Positions 19,763-28,601 of a stretch of DNA of 64,000 bases are shown piece by piece. Under the pieces are notes generated by a model. It saw nothing but the letters and a program-made list of their open reading frames with translations. It had not been told where the DNA came from and ran no database searches. Both the position numbers and the translations under genes were made by a program. Source of the stretch: Bordetella parapertussis. GTDB lineage: Bacteria > Pseudomonadota > Gammaproteobacteria > Burkholderiales > Burkholderiaceae_C. Every line of letters begins with the position of its first letter. Position 1 is the stretch's first letter. The DNA lies in the NCBI GenBank assembly GCA_945878355.1, contig CAMCTC010000009.1:24063-88062 (forward strand), in the 5' to 3' direction.

Positions 19763-21807
19763 TCCAGATAAAGAACCTGACCCTGCGCCGAGGCGTCAAG
19801 GTCGTCCTCAAAGACGCCAGCGTGACGCTGAACCCCGGCGAGAAAGTCGGACTGGTCGGCCGCAATGGCGCCGGCAAGTCCTCGCTGTTCTCGCTGATTG
19901 CCGGTCGGCTGCAGGCTGACGCCGGCGACTTCGACATGCCCAGCAAATGGCGCATCGGCCAGGTCGCGCAGGAAATGCCCGAGACCGACCAGCCGGCCAC
20001 CGACTATGTGCTCGACGGCGACTTGCCGCTGGCCGAGGCCAAGGCCGTGCTGGCAGCAGCCGAGTTGTCTGAGGATGGCCATGCGATCGGCGACGCCTAT
20101 GTCGGGCTGGAGCACGCTGGCGCTTTCGACGCGCCGGCACGCGCCCAGGCGCTGTTGCTGGGCCTGGGGTTTCGCACCGACCAGCTCGACGCACCGGTCA
20201 ACAGCTTCTCGGGCGGATGGCGCATGCGGCTGCAACTGGCCCGGGCGCTGATGTGCCCGGCAGACCTGATGCTGCTCGACGAGCCGACCAACCACTTGGA
20301 CCTGGACGCACTGGTCTGGCTGGAGAACTGGCTGAAGAAATACGAAGGCCTGATGATCGTGATCAGCCACGACCGCGAGTTCCTCGACGCGATCACCAAG
20401 GTCACGGTTCATCTGGACGCCGCGACGCTGAACCGCTACGGCGGCAACTATTCAAGCTTCGAGTCCATGCGCGCCGAGCGCATGGAGCAGCAGCAAGCGG
20501 CATTCGGCAGGCAGCAGGAAAAGATCGCCCACCTGCAGAAGTTCATCGACCGATTCAAGGCCAAGGCCAGCAAAGCCAAGCAGGCGCAGAGCCGGGTCAA
20601 AGCATTGGACCGCATGGTCAAGCTCGGGCCTGTGCTGATGGACGCCGAGTTCGACTTCGAGTTCCGCCAGCCGCAAAGCCTGCCGAATCCGATGCTGACG
20701 ATGCGCGAGCTGATCTGTGGCTACCCGAACCTGGTCGCCGGCGAGCCGCCGGTGGCGATCGTTCGCCATGTCACCCGCAGCGTGATGGCCGGCCAGCGCA
20801 TCGGCATCCTGGGCGCCAACGGCCAGGGCAAGTCGACGCTGGTCAAGACCATCGCCCATGCGCTGCAGCCGCTTGCCGGCGAATTCACCGAAGGCAAAGG
20901 CCTGTCCGTGGGCTACTTCGCGCAGCAAGAGCTCGACCTGCTCAACGAGGACGACACGCCGATGCAGCGCATGGTGCGGCTGGCCCGCGAGACCGGCAGC
21001 AACGGCCAGGACGCACGCGAGCAGTCGCTGCGCGACTTCCTCGGCAAGTTCCGCTTCGTCGGCGAGATGGTGCACCAGACCGTGGGCACGCTCTCAGGCG
21101 GCGAGCGCGCGCGGCTGGTGATGGCCACGATCGTCTGGCAGCGCCCCAACCTGCTGCTGCTTGACGAGCCAACCAACCACCTGGACCTCAACACCCGGGA
21201 GGCGCTGTCGATCGCACTCAACGAGTTCGAGGGCTCGGTGATGCTGGTCAGCCATGACCGATCGCTGCTGCGCGAGGTCTGCGACGAATTCTGGCTCGTC
21301 ACCTCGGGCGGCGTGCTGCCCTTCGACGGCGACCTGGACGATTACCAGAAGTGGTTGCTCGACGTGTCACGCGCCAACGCGCGCGGGTTGCCCCCGCCAC
21401 CCGTGCCGGGCTACCTGCCCGCCGCACCGGCACCCGAGCCTGTGCGCGCGGTGGCACCCGCAGCGACACCGAAATCGGTGGCGCGCGCCACGGCCGACAA
21501 CGCGTCGGCACCCGGCAGCTACCGCCGAGACGAACGCAAGCAGACGGCCCAGACGCGCAGCCAGGCCGCCAATCGCAGCCGACCCTTGCGCAACGAGGTG
21601 ACGCAGATCGACAGCCGGATGGAGTCTCTGGGCGCCGAGCGCGTCAAGCTCGAAGCCCAGCTGGCGAGCGGCAAACTGTCGGGAGCCGACATCGCCGAGG
21701 CCGGACGCCAGCTCAACCACATCAGTGCTGAACTGGGCCGCTTGGAAGAACGCTGGCTAGAGCTGCAGACCGAGATCGAAGCGATCACCGCTGACAGCAT
21801 GGTGTGA
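19759..21807 (+). CDS. ABC-F family ATPase, YheS type
   Basis: This 682-residue soluble protein has two ABC domains and no membrane segments. Walker A1 is GRNGAGKSS (34-42) and Walker A2 is GANGQGKST (352-360). The signatures are FSGGWRMRLQLARA and LSGGERARLVMATI, and both Walker B boxes read LLLDEPTNHLDL or close to it. The basic, helical P-site tRNA-interacting linker lies between the domains (about residues 240-300). A charged C-terminal coiled coil follows a Pro/Ala-rich spacer (about 545-680). The N-terminus and domain spacing match YheS better than EttA or Uup. ABC-F proteins act on the ribosomal E site. It overlaps prmB by 4 bp. Confidence 0.92.
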   Translation: MIQIKNLTLRRGVKVVLKDASVTLNPGEKVGLVGRNGAGKSSLFSLIAGRLQADAGDFDMPSKWRIGQVAQEMPETDQPATDYVLDGDLPLAEAKAVLAAAELSEDGHAIGDAYVGLEHAGAFDAPARAQALLLGLGFRTDQLDAPVNSFSGGWRMRLQLARALMCPADLMLLDEPTNHLDLDALVWLENWLKKYEGLMIVISHDREFLDAITKVTVHLDAATLNRYGGNYSSFESMRAERMEQQQAAFGRQQEKIAHLQKFIDRFKAKASKAKQAQSRVKALDRMVKLGPVLMDAEFDFEFRQPQSLPNPMLTMRELICGYPNLVAGEPPVAIVRHVTRSVMAGQRIGILGANGQGKSTLVKTIAHALQPLAGEFTEGKGLSVGYFAQQELDLLNEDDTPMQRMVRLARETGSNGQDAREQSLRDFLGKFRFVGEMVHQTVGTLSGGERARLVMATIVWQRPNLLLLDEPTNHLDLNTREALSIALNEFEGSVMLVSHDRSLLREVCDEFWLVTSGGVLPFDGDLDDYQKWLLDVSRANARGLPPPPVPGYLPAAPAPEPVRAVAPAATPKSVARATADNASAPGSYRRDERKQTAQTRSQAANRSRPLRNEVTQIDSRMESLGAERVKLEAQLASGKLSGADIAEAGRQLNHISAELGRLEERWLELQTEIEAITADSMV

Positions 21808-21844
21808 TCGCTTCGGTATCAAACCGCACTTCAACAGTCGAGGC

Positions 21845-21958
21845 ATGATCGAGATCGATCGTGCATCCGTCGATCAAAGGTTGATCAACGCTGACGAGGA
21901 GATGATGATGAAGTCCTGGGCCCTGGTGATGACGGTGCGGCGCCTGATCAAGACATGA
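21845..21958 (+). CDS. Possible 37-residue upstream ORF coupled to hydrolase gene
   Basis: A short frame starts at ATG 21845 and ends in TGA at 21956-21958, overlapping the ATG of the alpha/beta hydrolase at 21955. An internal ATG triplet run at 21902 is preceded by GAGGAG and would give an 18-residue peptide beginning MMMKSWALVMT. The overlap suggests translational coupling. No homology is recognised and it may be chance. Confidence 0.25.
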   Translation: MIEIDRASVDQRLINADEEMMMKSWALVMTVRRLIKT

Positions 21959-22956
21959 ACGACTTGTTGACAGCAGTGGCTGTGGTGGCCGCTCTGGTGG
22001 CCGCTCTGGTGGCAGGTCTGGTCTGGTTCACCTGGCGCACCAGTCGACGGGTGGAAGCCGCTTTTCCACCCCAAGGCCAATGGTTGGACCTGCCTGGCGC
22101 CCGGCTGCACGTTGTGGACAAGGGCCCCACCGTGCCATTGTCAGCCGGCCAGCAAGCGCCGGTGGTGTTGCTGATCCACGGTTTGGGCGGCCAGATGGCG
22201 AACTTCACCTACGGTGTGGTTGATCGCCTGGCCAGGCATTGCCGGGTGATTGCGATCGACCGGCCCGGTGCGGGCTACTCGGTTCGCCATCCCGGCGCTT
22301 CGGCCGCACTCGGCGCACAAGCCGATGTCATGGCAGCCTTGATCGATGCCATGCAACTCGGTCGCCCCGTCGTCGTCGGCCACTCACTCGGCGGTGCCAT
22401 CGCCTTGACATTGGCACAACGCCATCCAGGCAAGGTGGCGGCACTGGCCCTGGTGTCGCCGCTGACCCAGATGCCCAAAGCCGTGTCGACCGCATTCAAT
22501 GGGCTGATGATCAGCAGCCCGGTGCTGCGCCGCCTGGTCGCCTGGACCTTGGCCCTGCCTGCGACGATCGCCAAACGCGATGCGGTCTTGGCGCTGGTGT
22601 TCGGCCCAGAAGCGGTACCCGCTGATTTCGGCACCCGCGGTGGCGGCTTGCTGGGCGTGCGGCCATCGCATTTCATCGGCGCATCGACCGACTTGGCGGC
22701 CGTGGAGCAAGACCTGCTGACCGTCATCAATGGCTACGGCGACATGCGCTTGCCTGTCAGCGTGTTGTATGGGCGCAGTGACCGGGTGCTCAGCGCTGTC
22801 GAACAAGGCCAAGGGCTGGCCGATGCGTTGCCCGGCGCACAACTCGTGTTGGTGGACGGTGGTCACATGCTGCCGGTGACGCAGGCGGCGCGCACCGCCG
22901 ATTTCATCAGCGCGGTGGTGTACCAGATTCACCCCGCATCCGCCAACGCCACCTGA
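21955..22956 (+). CDS. Membrane-anchored alpha/beta hydrolase
   Basis: The 333-residue protein has one N-terminal membrane segment (about residues 5-27, LTAVAVVAALVAALVAGLVW) and then an alpha/beta-hydrolase domain. The oxyanion strand is VVLLIHGLGG. The nucleophile elbow is GHSLGG with S144, the acid is probably the Asp of YGRSDRVLS, and the His lies in VDGGHMLPVTQ. DRPGAGYSVRH is typical of epoxide-hydrolase/haloalkane-dehalogenase-like members. The substrate cannot be predicted. It is likely anchored to the inner membrane with the catalytic domain outside. It is separated from the ABC-F gene by 147 bp and converges on the serine hydrolase gene. Confidence 0.85.
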   Translation: MNDLLTAVAVVAALVAALVAGLVWFTWRTSRRVEAAFPPQGQWLDLPGARLHVVDKGPTVPLSAGQQAPVVLLIHGLGGQMANFTYGVVDRLARHCRVIAIDRPGAGYSVRHPGASAALGAQADVMAALIDAMQLGRPVVVGHSLGGAIALTLAQRHPGKVAALALVSPLTQMPKAVSTAFNGLMISSPVLRRLVAWTLALPATIAKRDAVLALVFGPEAVPADFGTRGGGLLGVRPSHFIGASTDLAAVEQDLLTVINGYGDMRLPVSVLYGRSDRVLSAVEQGQGLADALPGAQLVLVDGGHMLPVTQAARTADFISAVVYQIHPASANAT

Positions 22957-23032
22957 CCCAGCCTGGCCGTCGGTGCGCAGGTCAATCAGCGCGACGCCAA
23001 TCCTGCCAGCCGGGATCGCCTAGAACCCAGGA

Positions 23033-24250
23033 TCATGGGGGTAGGCGTTCAGCGCGCAGCACGATGTCGCGCCACAGCGCGTCGCGCTGGCGGCTCAGCG
23101 CAAGATCGCTCGAACGGGGCCATACCGCCGTCTGGACCATCACCAGCTTGAGCCGAGGATGGACGAACACCGACTGCCCGCGAACACCGAGCAAGGCGAA
23201 CCCCAGCCTGTCCGGGAACACCCAGGTCTGGAAGCCATAGCCGAAATAAGGGGTCGCGCGCCACGGCTGCAAATGCCCGTCGCGAAGGCGTACCGTAGTG
23301 GCGGCGTCCACCCACTCGGCAGGAATCACGGTTTGGCCGTCGCGCTGCCCCCGCTCGGCCAGAAGCAAGCCCAGCCGGCCCCAATCGCGCAAGCGCGCCG
23401 ACATGCAGCAATACGCCGCTTCCATGCCTTGCGGGTCGGTGATCCAGACCGCGTCTGCTTCGGCGCCCAAAGGCTGCCACAACTTGTCGCTCACATAGTC
23501 TGCCAGCGGCCGCCCCACCGCACGGGTGAGCACTTGCGCCAGCACTTGGGTATCGGCCGAGATGTATTTGAAGCGATCGCCCGCTGCAGCGTCACGGTCC
23601 TGGAATCGACCCAGCGCGGCCAACAGACCGCCGCCCTGCCTGGTCCATGTCCGCGACAGCGCCGCGATGTCGGTGTTGGGTTTGTCGTAGGTTTCGTCGA
23701 AGCGCACGCCCGAGGACATGTTCAGCACATGGCGGATCGCGACGCCCTTCCACGCCGTGGCAGCGAGCGCCGGCTCGTAGCGTTCCACCGGGTCATCGAC
23801 CGAGGCGATCTTGCCTTCGGACACGGCGACGCCGATCGCCATCGCCACCACCGTCTTGGCCATCGAAAAAGAGGTGAACCTGTGCTCGGGTTGGCGACCG
23901 TATTGGTAGCGCTCGACCAGCACCTTGCCGTCCTTGAGCACCAGCAAGCCGGTCGTGGGATGGCTGTCGAGATAGGGCTGGATGAAAGGCCAGTCGGGCT
24001 CGGCATCGCTGCGCGGCAGCGCACGCACAGCCTGCGCTGCGCGCACCGTGCGGACCGGAAAGAGCGTCTCCATCGCGCTGTAGGCACCGACCATGTGGTC
24101 CTGGGTGTACCAGTTGTTCAGCGTGCCAGCTGGGTATCCCTGACTTGCACCATAAGCGTCTTCGTCAGGCGCGGCCATCACGCAAAAACTGGTGGCCAAG
24201 CCGGCAACCAGCCATACAAAAGCCCTGCGCCAATGAGGCTTCGACAACAT
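23033..24250 (-). CDS. Class C beta-lactamase-fold serine hydrolase (NylB-like)
   Basis: This exported serine hydrolase has 405 residues. A signal peptide is visible (basic start, hydrophobic AFVWLVAGLATSFCVMAA, residues 10-27). The active-site SxxK motif is S129-M-A-K132 in FTSFSMAKTVV. The Tyr motif is in FKYISADTQ, and a GQS segment (LLGVRGQSVFVHP) takes the place of the KTG box. This pattern matches 6-aminohexanoate-dimer hydrolases and related esterases rather than true AmpC. The start at 24250 (MLSKPHWRRA) is chosen because the signal peptide follows at once. It lies 14 bp after the SDR gene on the same strand, probably co-transcribed. Substrate is unknown. Confidence 0.88.
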   Translation of the reverse strand: MLSKPHWRRAFVWLVAGLATSFCVMAAPDEDAYGASQGYPAGTLNNWYTQDHMVGAYSAMETLFPVRTVRAAQAVRALPRSDAEPDWPFIQPYLDSHPTTGLLVLKDGKVLVERYQYGRQPEHRFTSFSMAKTVVAMAIGVAVSEGKIASVDDPVERYEPALAATAWKGVAIRHVLNMSSGVRFDETYDKPNTDIAALSRTWTRQGGGLLAALGRFQDRDAAAGDRFKYISADTQVLAQVLTRAVGRPLADYVSDKLWQPLGAEADAVWITDPQGMEAAYCCMSARLRDWGRLGLLLAERGQRDGQTVIPAEWVDAATTVRLRDGHLQPWRATPYFGYGFQTWVFPDRLGFALLGVRGQSVFVHPRLKLVMVQTAVWPRSSDLALSRQRDALWRDIVLRAERLPP

Positions 24251-24264
24251 GGGTTTCAAGTCTG

Positions 24265-25050
24265 TCAGTACAGCCGGCTCGTCGCGCCGCCATCGACGGG
24301 CAGCACCGTCCCGTTGACGAACCTGGCCGCGTCCGAACACAGCCAGGTGATGGCACTGGCGATCTCCTCGGCGTGACCGAGTCGGTTCATCGCCGAATGC
24401 TTGGCCGCGATCACCCTGTAGCGTTCAGCTGAAGCCGGTGCATCGGGGTTGACCATTTCAGACCGGGTGAAGCCAGGCGCCACCGCGTTGATGCGCAAGC
24501 CCCTCTGCCCATAGTCGATCGCCGCCGACTGGGTCAGACCGACAACACCGAACTTGCTGGCGCTGTAGGTCGCGTGGCCGAGGTCCGAGGGTTTGATCCC
24601 GTAGATCGACGCGACATTGACGATCGCGCCCGCGCCCTGTGCCAGCATCGCCGGGATCTCATGCTTCATGCAAAGCCAGACGCCTTTGAGATTGACGTTC
24701 ATCAGCGCGTCCCATTGCGCCTCCTTGACGTCCGCCACCGGTTTGCCCACCGGACCTGAGACGCCGGCGTTGTTGACGGCGCAGTCCAGCCGCCCGAACC
24801 GGGCCAGTGTGGCCTGAACCATGGCCGCGACATCGACGGCCCGGCTGACATCGGTCCGAACGAACAGCGCTTCGCCGCCCAACGCCGTGATCTGCTGCAA
24901 CACGGATTCACTCTGCTCGCTGCGGCGTGCAGCGATCACCACGCTTGCGCCTTCGCGAGCGAACTGCAGCGCCGTCGCTGCGCCCAAGCCCGAACTGCCG
25001 CCGGTGACCAGGGCGACTTTGCCTTCGAAAGGCCTCATTGAATTCTCCAT
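24265..25050 (-). CDS. SDR-family NAD(P)-dependent oxidoreductase
   Basis: This is a classical short-chain dehydrogenase, 261 residues. It has cofactor motif TGGSSGLGAATAL, the NNAG motif in CAVNNAGVSG, catalytic Ser in IVNVASIYG, YxxxK in ATYSASKFG, and a C-terminal VNGTVLPVDGG. AARRSEQ after the second strand may favour NADP(H). The start is either ATG 25050 (MENSM) or ATG 25038 (MRPFEG); GGAG lies at ideal distance before 25038. It acts on a hydroxy or keto group of an unknown substrate. It probably forms an operon with the downstream serine hydrolase. Confidence 0.9.
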   Translation of the reverse strand: MENSMRPFEGKVALVTGGSSGLGAATALQFAREGASVVIAARRSEQSESVLQQITALGGEALFVRTDVSRAVDVAAMVQATLARFGRLDCAVNNAGVSGPVGKPVADVKEAQWDALMNVNLKGVWLCMKHEIPAMLAQGAGAIVNVASIYGIKPSDLGHATYSASKFGVVGLTQSAAIDYGQRGLRINAVAPGFTRSEMVNPDAPASAERYRVIAAKHSAMNRLGHAEEIASAITWLCSDAARFVNGTVLPVDGGATSRLY

Positions 25051-25131
25051 TTTCTCGAGTTCAGCCCGACGAAGACAGGCCTTGCCGCCATGCTGAAAAC
25101 TGCGCTCATCTCCACCGCCATTCCCGACCCA

Positions 25132-25200
25132 TCACTCGAGCTTGACGCCGACCGCGGCCACCACCTTGGACCAGCGCTGCAGTTCGGCAGCGATCAGCGC
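25132..25200 (-). pseudogene. 3' tail of a lost TctC/Bug solute-receptor gene
   Basis: Read on the minus strand, this gap encodes ALIAAELQRWSKVVAAVGVK followed by LE and a stop at 25132-25134. That is the typical C-terminus of Bug/TctC extracytoplasmic receptors (an AE..RW..V...G.K pattern just before the stop). No receptor body is present upstream; the frame runs into the 3' end of the PRISE-like gene. The rest was probably lost by deletion. Identity rests on a short but characteristic tail. Confidence 0.55.
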
Positions 25201-26282
25201 GGCAACAGCGACTGCGACTGCATGCGCTCGAACCAGTGGTGCAGCGCATCCTCGGTGTCTAGGCAGTCGTTGAAGCCGTGCTGGCGCAGCTTGATGCCGC
25301 TGAGCACCGAGTCGGCCGGGTTGGCCTGACCATGGGCGAATGCGCGGTCAGTGAACTGCCACGAACTGCCAACCAACTGCTCGAGCGTGAAGGGCCGCAG
25401 CCCGTGCTTGGCAACGATCCTGGCCCAGACCGCTTCCTGCGCCGGCATGCCCTCGGTCAGCGAATACGGCTGCGCTGCGCCGACAGCCATGTCGAAGCGC
25501 CGTGCGACCGAGGCCCAGAGGTCTTCCCACACCAGCATATCGCCGTTGAGCACGTTGTAGGTCTCGTTGGCGGCGATCTCGTTCGTGCCGGCCCACTCGG
25601 CAGCGCGCGCGATCAACCGGCTGTCACTGGCCGCGTTGATGCAGCGCCCGCCGCCAGGAAAGCGCAGTGGCTGACCCAGTTCGCGTTGCACCGCCGCGTA
25701 GGCGCCTAGCGCGGGGATGATGTTCATCGGGCTGCCGATCGCGTAGCCTAAGATCAGCTGCGGCCGCAGCACCGTGAAGGTCCAGGCCGCGTGCGGCTGG
25801 CGCGCGCGCAACAGGTCTTCTTGCAGCCAGTAGAAGTTGGCATGCGCATGGCGCGGCCAACGCTCCTTGGCTGGCACCGGCGCCGGCTCGACATGGCCGC
25901 CGTAGGCCTTGGTGCCCTGCATCAGTGAGACATGGCGCAGACCCTTGGCCACCGGCTGCAGCGCATCGAGCAGGTTGCGCAACATCGCTTCGTTGACCGC
26001 CATCTGTTGCGGGTCGCGCCAACCGGCCACCAGATCCGGCAGTTCGTAGAGCGCAGCGAACAGCACATGGGTGACGCCGTCCAGGTTGGCCGCCGCGCTG
26101 CGGCAGGCCGCAGCGTCGGTCAGGTCGAGCGCGAGATGGCGCACACCCTCGGGCAGCGGCAAAGGACGGCGCGACAGCGAGATCACCTCCCAGTCGGGCA
26201 GCGCCGCAAAATGCGCCACCGCGGCGGCGCCGACAACGCCGCTGCCGCCGGCGATCAGGATCTGGTGTTTGGTTTTTCGCAT
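25194..26282 (-). CDS. PRISE-like SDR (progesterone 5-beta-reductase family)
   Basis: The 362-residue atypical SDR has an N-terminal NAD(P) motif, LIAGGSGVVGAAAVAHF, and SLSRRPLPLPEG, where Arg residues suggest NADPH. The LMQGTKAYGGHVEP segment and HANFYWLQEDLLRARQPHA correspond to the active-site and substrate loop of the PRISE family (progesterone 5-beta-reductase/iridoid synthase-like enone reductases). Bacterial members reduce activated C=C bonds of enones. It ends at 25194 beside the TctC tail. It is divergent from the D-aminoacylase gene across a 188-bp intergenic region. Substrate is not predictable from sequence. Confidence 0.85.
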   Translation of the reverse strand: MRKTKHQILIAGGSGVVGAAAVAHFAALPDWEVISLSRRPLPLPEGVRHLALDLTDAAACRSAAANLDGVTHVLFAALYELPDLVAGWRDPQQMAVNEAMLRNLLDALQPVAKGLRHVSLMQGTKAYGGHVEPAPVPAKERWPRHAHANFYWLQEDLLRARQPHAAWTFTVLRPQLILGYAIGSPMNIIPALGAYAAVQRELGQPLRFPGGGRCINAASDSRLIARAAEWAGTNEIAANETYNVLNGDMLVWEDLWASVARRFDMAVGAAQPYSLTEGMPAQEAVWARIVAKHGLRPFTLEQLVGSSWQFTDRAFAHGQANPADSVLSGIKLRQHGFNDCLDTEDALHHWFERMQSQSLLPR

Positions 26283-26470
26283 GGCTCAACTCCTGGTGGA
26301 AACACGTGCCGACAGCTGAGCCACCCACAGCGGCAACAAACTGATCGTGCGGCATTGTGACGGCGAGCGCGCCGGGCTGCCTGCAAACTCAAGCCAGATG
26401 AGGGTTTTCATACCAGTCCGGGCGGCGCAGGCTGGCATCATTCGAGACGAATTCATTCTGGAGACAAGCC

Positions 26471-28129
26471 ATGACCTATGACATTGTGATTCGCGGTGGA
26501 ACCATCGTTGACGGCAGCGGCAGCGAAGGCCGCGCCGGCGATCTGGGCATCGAAAACGGCATCATCACCGCGATGGGCAAGGTCGACGGCCGGGGACACC
26601 GCGAGATCGACGCGCAAGGCGCGACCGTGACGCCCGGCTTCGTCGACATCCACACCCATTTCGACGCGCAGATCGGCTGGGACCCCGACTGCACACCTGT
26701 CAGCTGGCACGGCGTGACCACCGCGCTGCTGGGCAACTGCGGCGTGACGTTCGCGCCCTGCAAGCCGAGTGACCGCGAACTGCTGGCCGGCATGATGGAG
26801 ACCGTCGAGGACATTCCGCGCAACGCCATCCTGACAGGCTTGCCCTGGAGCTGGGAGGATTACGGCGGTTACCTGGATGCGATCGAAAAGATCCAACCCG
26901 GCATCAACATTGCCGGCCTGGTCGGCCACAGCGCGGTGCGCTTCTATGTGATGGGCGAGCGGGCCGTGGAAGAGCAAGCCACGCCCGACGAGTTGCGCCG
27001 CATGGTCGAGGTGGTGGGGCAGTCGATAGACGCTGGCGCAGCGGGCTTCTCGATCAACCGCCTGCCGATGCACACGCTGCCAGACGGCCGGGCCATTCCC
27101 GGGACGTTTGCCCATGAATCCGAATTGATCGAGATTGCGCGCACCGTGGCCCAGCGCAAGGGTTTGGTGCAGGCAGTGGGTGCCGAACTCGGATTGCTCA
27201 CAAACATCGCCGACGCGACCGCCAGCCGCGTGCTGTGCAGCTACGGCGCAGGCGGCGGCGACCTCGCGTCGGCGGCACAGCGTCGCACGGCACTCGAAGA
27301 AGCCTGCGTCGGCCGCGACATCACCGCGATCACGCAGGTGCGCGGCTCGGGGATGATCTACGGCTTGCAGGCCTCGCTGCCGGTTCGCGGTGCCGCCTGG
27401 GGCCGGGTGCAGCGCATGGCTAACCTGAGCGACCGTCTCGCCGCGCTGGATGACCCGCAGATGCGGGACGCGATGATCGAGGAAGCCCGGCTCAAAGGCT
27501 TCAAGGAAAACCTGGGCACGCCGGTCGAACAAGTGTTCTACATGGGCACCGGCGTCTCGCCTGACTACACCGGCGGCCCAGAGACGAGCCTGGTTGCGAT
27601 GGCCAAAGCCAGGGGTGAGCACTGGTCCGAGGCCTTTCTGCGGATCTCGCGCGAGACGCAGGGCAAGGCGCTGTTCACGCTGAGGATGTTCAACCCGAAC
27701 ATCGACGCGCTCGCACACATGTTCAAGAGCGACCACTGCTTCCCCAGCCTGGGCGATTCAGGCGCACATGTCTCGCAAGTGATGGATGCAGGCTGGGCCA
27801 CTTTCATGTTGTCTTACTGGGTGCGTCAGCGCGGCTTCTTCACGATGGGCGAGGCGATCCAACGCATGACCTCGATGCCGGCGCGGGTCTTGGGCTTGAA
27901 GGACCGCGGCACGCTGGCCGTGGGCATGCGGGCCGATGTGAACGTCTTCGACGCTGACAAAGTGGCCGAGCATCATCCCGAGATGGTTCACGACCTGCCG
28001 GGCGGTGCTCGGCGATTCAACCAGCGCTCGACCGGCTACCTGGCCACTTTGGTCAATGGCCAGATCAATGTGTTGAACGGCGAACACACCGGGCTGCGTG
28101 CCGGCAAGGTGTTGCGCCACCGGCAATAG
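26471..28129 (+). CDS. N-acyl-D-amino-acid deacylase family amidohydrolase
   Basis: This 552-residue amidohydrolase superfamily protein begins with the beta-sandwich MTYDIVIRGGTIVDGSG. The metal motif is GFVDIHTHFDAQIGWDP (H61, H63). GNCGVTFAPC carries C90, a metal-ligand position in D-aminoacylases. The C-terminal part has LGDSGAHVSQ and the usual return strand ADVNVFDADKV. No signal peptide is seen. It should hydrolyse an N-acyl-D-amino acid or a related cyclic amide or ureide. Length is longer than classical D-aminoacylase (about 480), fitting the D-aminoacylase-like subfamily common in Burkholderiales. Its 3' end runs into a 15-bp tandem repeat. Confidence 0.87.
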   Translation: MTYDIVIRGGTIVDGSGSEGRAGDLGIENGIITAMGKVDGRGHREIDAQGATVTPGFVDIHTHFDAQIGWDPDCTPVSWHGVTTALLGNCGVTFAPCKPSDRELLAGMMETVEDIPRNAILTGLPWSWEDYGGYLDAIEKIQPGINIAGLVGHSAVRFYVMGERAVEEQATPDELRRMVEVVGQSIDAGAAGFSINRLPMHTLPDGRAIPGTFAHESELIEIARTVAQRKGLVQAVGAELGLLTNIADATASRVLCSYGAGGGDLASAAQRRTALEEACVGRDITAITQVRGSGMIYGLQASLPVRGAAWGRVQRMANLSDRLAALDDPQMRDAMIEEARLKGFKENLGTPVEQVFYMGTGVSPDYTGGPETSLVAMAKARGEHWSEAFLRISRETQGKALFTLRMFNPNIDALAHMFKSDHCFPSLGDSGAHVSQVMDAGWATFMLSYWVRQRGFFTMGEAIQRMTSMPARVLGLKDRGTLAVGMRADVNVFDADKVAEHHPEMVHDLPGGARRFNQRSTGYLATLVNGQINVLNGEHTGLRAGKVLRHRQ

Positions 28130-28173
28130 CGCCACCGGCCATAGCGCAACCTGCAATAGCGCCACCAGCCATG
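28114..28173. repeat. 15-bp tandem repeat, four units, over a gene end
   Basis: Four consecutive degenerate 15-bp units of the form GCGCCACCGGCAATA (28114, 28129, 28144, 28159) are followed by a partial fifth. Units differ by 1-3 bases. The stop codon of the amidohydrolase (28127-28129) lies across the junction of units one and two, so the array is a 3' extension between convergent genes. Confidence 0.88.
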
Positions 28174-28211
28174 GCGCCACTGTCAACAAGCCCGCGCGGC
28201 CCGGCAGCGCT

Positions 28212-28601
28212 TCAGCGGGCCGCCAACTCGAAATACGGCAAGGGCTTGCCGGCGATGGTGCGGATTGCGCAGAGTACTCGGTCGCCTATGCCCAGACCGG
28301 GCGCACCATGGCCCATCGTCCGGAATCCCTCGTCGAGGTCGACCAGCACGATGACGTAAGGCAGCAGCGCGCGGAACTCGTCGTTCGGTGCGCGTTCGAC
28401 CTGGGTGCAGGCCTGCACGATGCCGGTACCGATGCACACAGCTGCCGCAGGTTCGGCCTGGCCGCAGGCCGGGCAAAAGCCGCGCCTGAAGTACCAGACA
28501 TGGCGACACGCCAGGCAATGCTGGTACAACAGCTGGTCACCGCCTTGGGTCCAATCCCGGGCCCAGTCCATCGTCGGATCTTGTGTTGCAGCGTCGTTCA
28601 T
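28212..28601 (-). CDS. DUF35 OB-fold/zinc-ribbon protein, thiolase partner
   Basis: The 129-residue protein has a rubredoxin-like zinc ribbon with four cysteines (C29, C32, C43, C46: QHCLACRHVWYFRRGFCPAC). A DUF35 OB-fold follows (ALLPYVIVLVDLDEGFRTMG, IGDRVLCAI). DUF35 proteins pair with thiolase-fold enzymes and can complete their active site, as in steroid side-chain aldolases. It overlaps the upstream thiolase-like gene by 4 bp, so the two products probably form a complex. ATG at 28601 fits the overlap. It is the last gene of a five-gene minus-strand operon. Confidence 0.9.
   Translation of the reverse strand: MNDAATQDPTMDWARDWTQGGDQLLYQHCLACRHVWYFRRGFCPACGQAEPAAAVCIGTGIVQACTQVERAPNDEFRALLPYVIVLVDLDEGFRTMGHGAPGLGIGDRVLCAIRTIAGKPLPYFELAAR

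Noticed and set aside
28118..28185. CRISPR-like array at the end of the amidohydrolase
   Set aside because: Units are contiguous 15-bp repeats with no spacers, so it is a simple tandem repeat.
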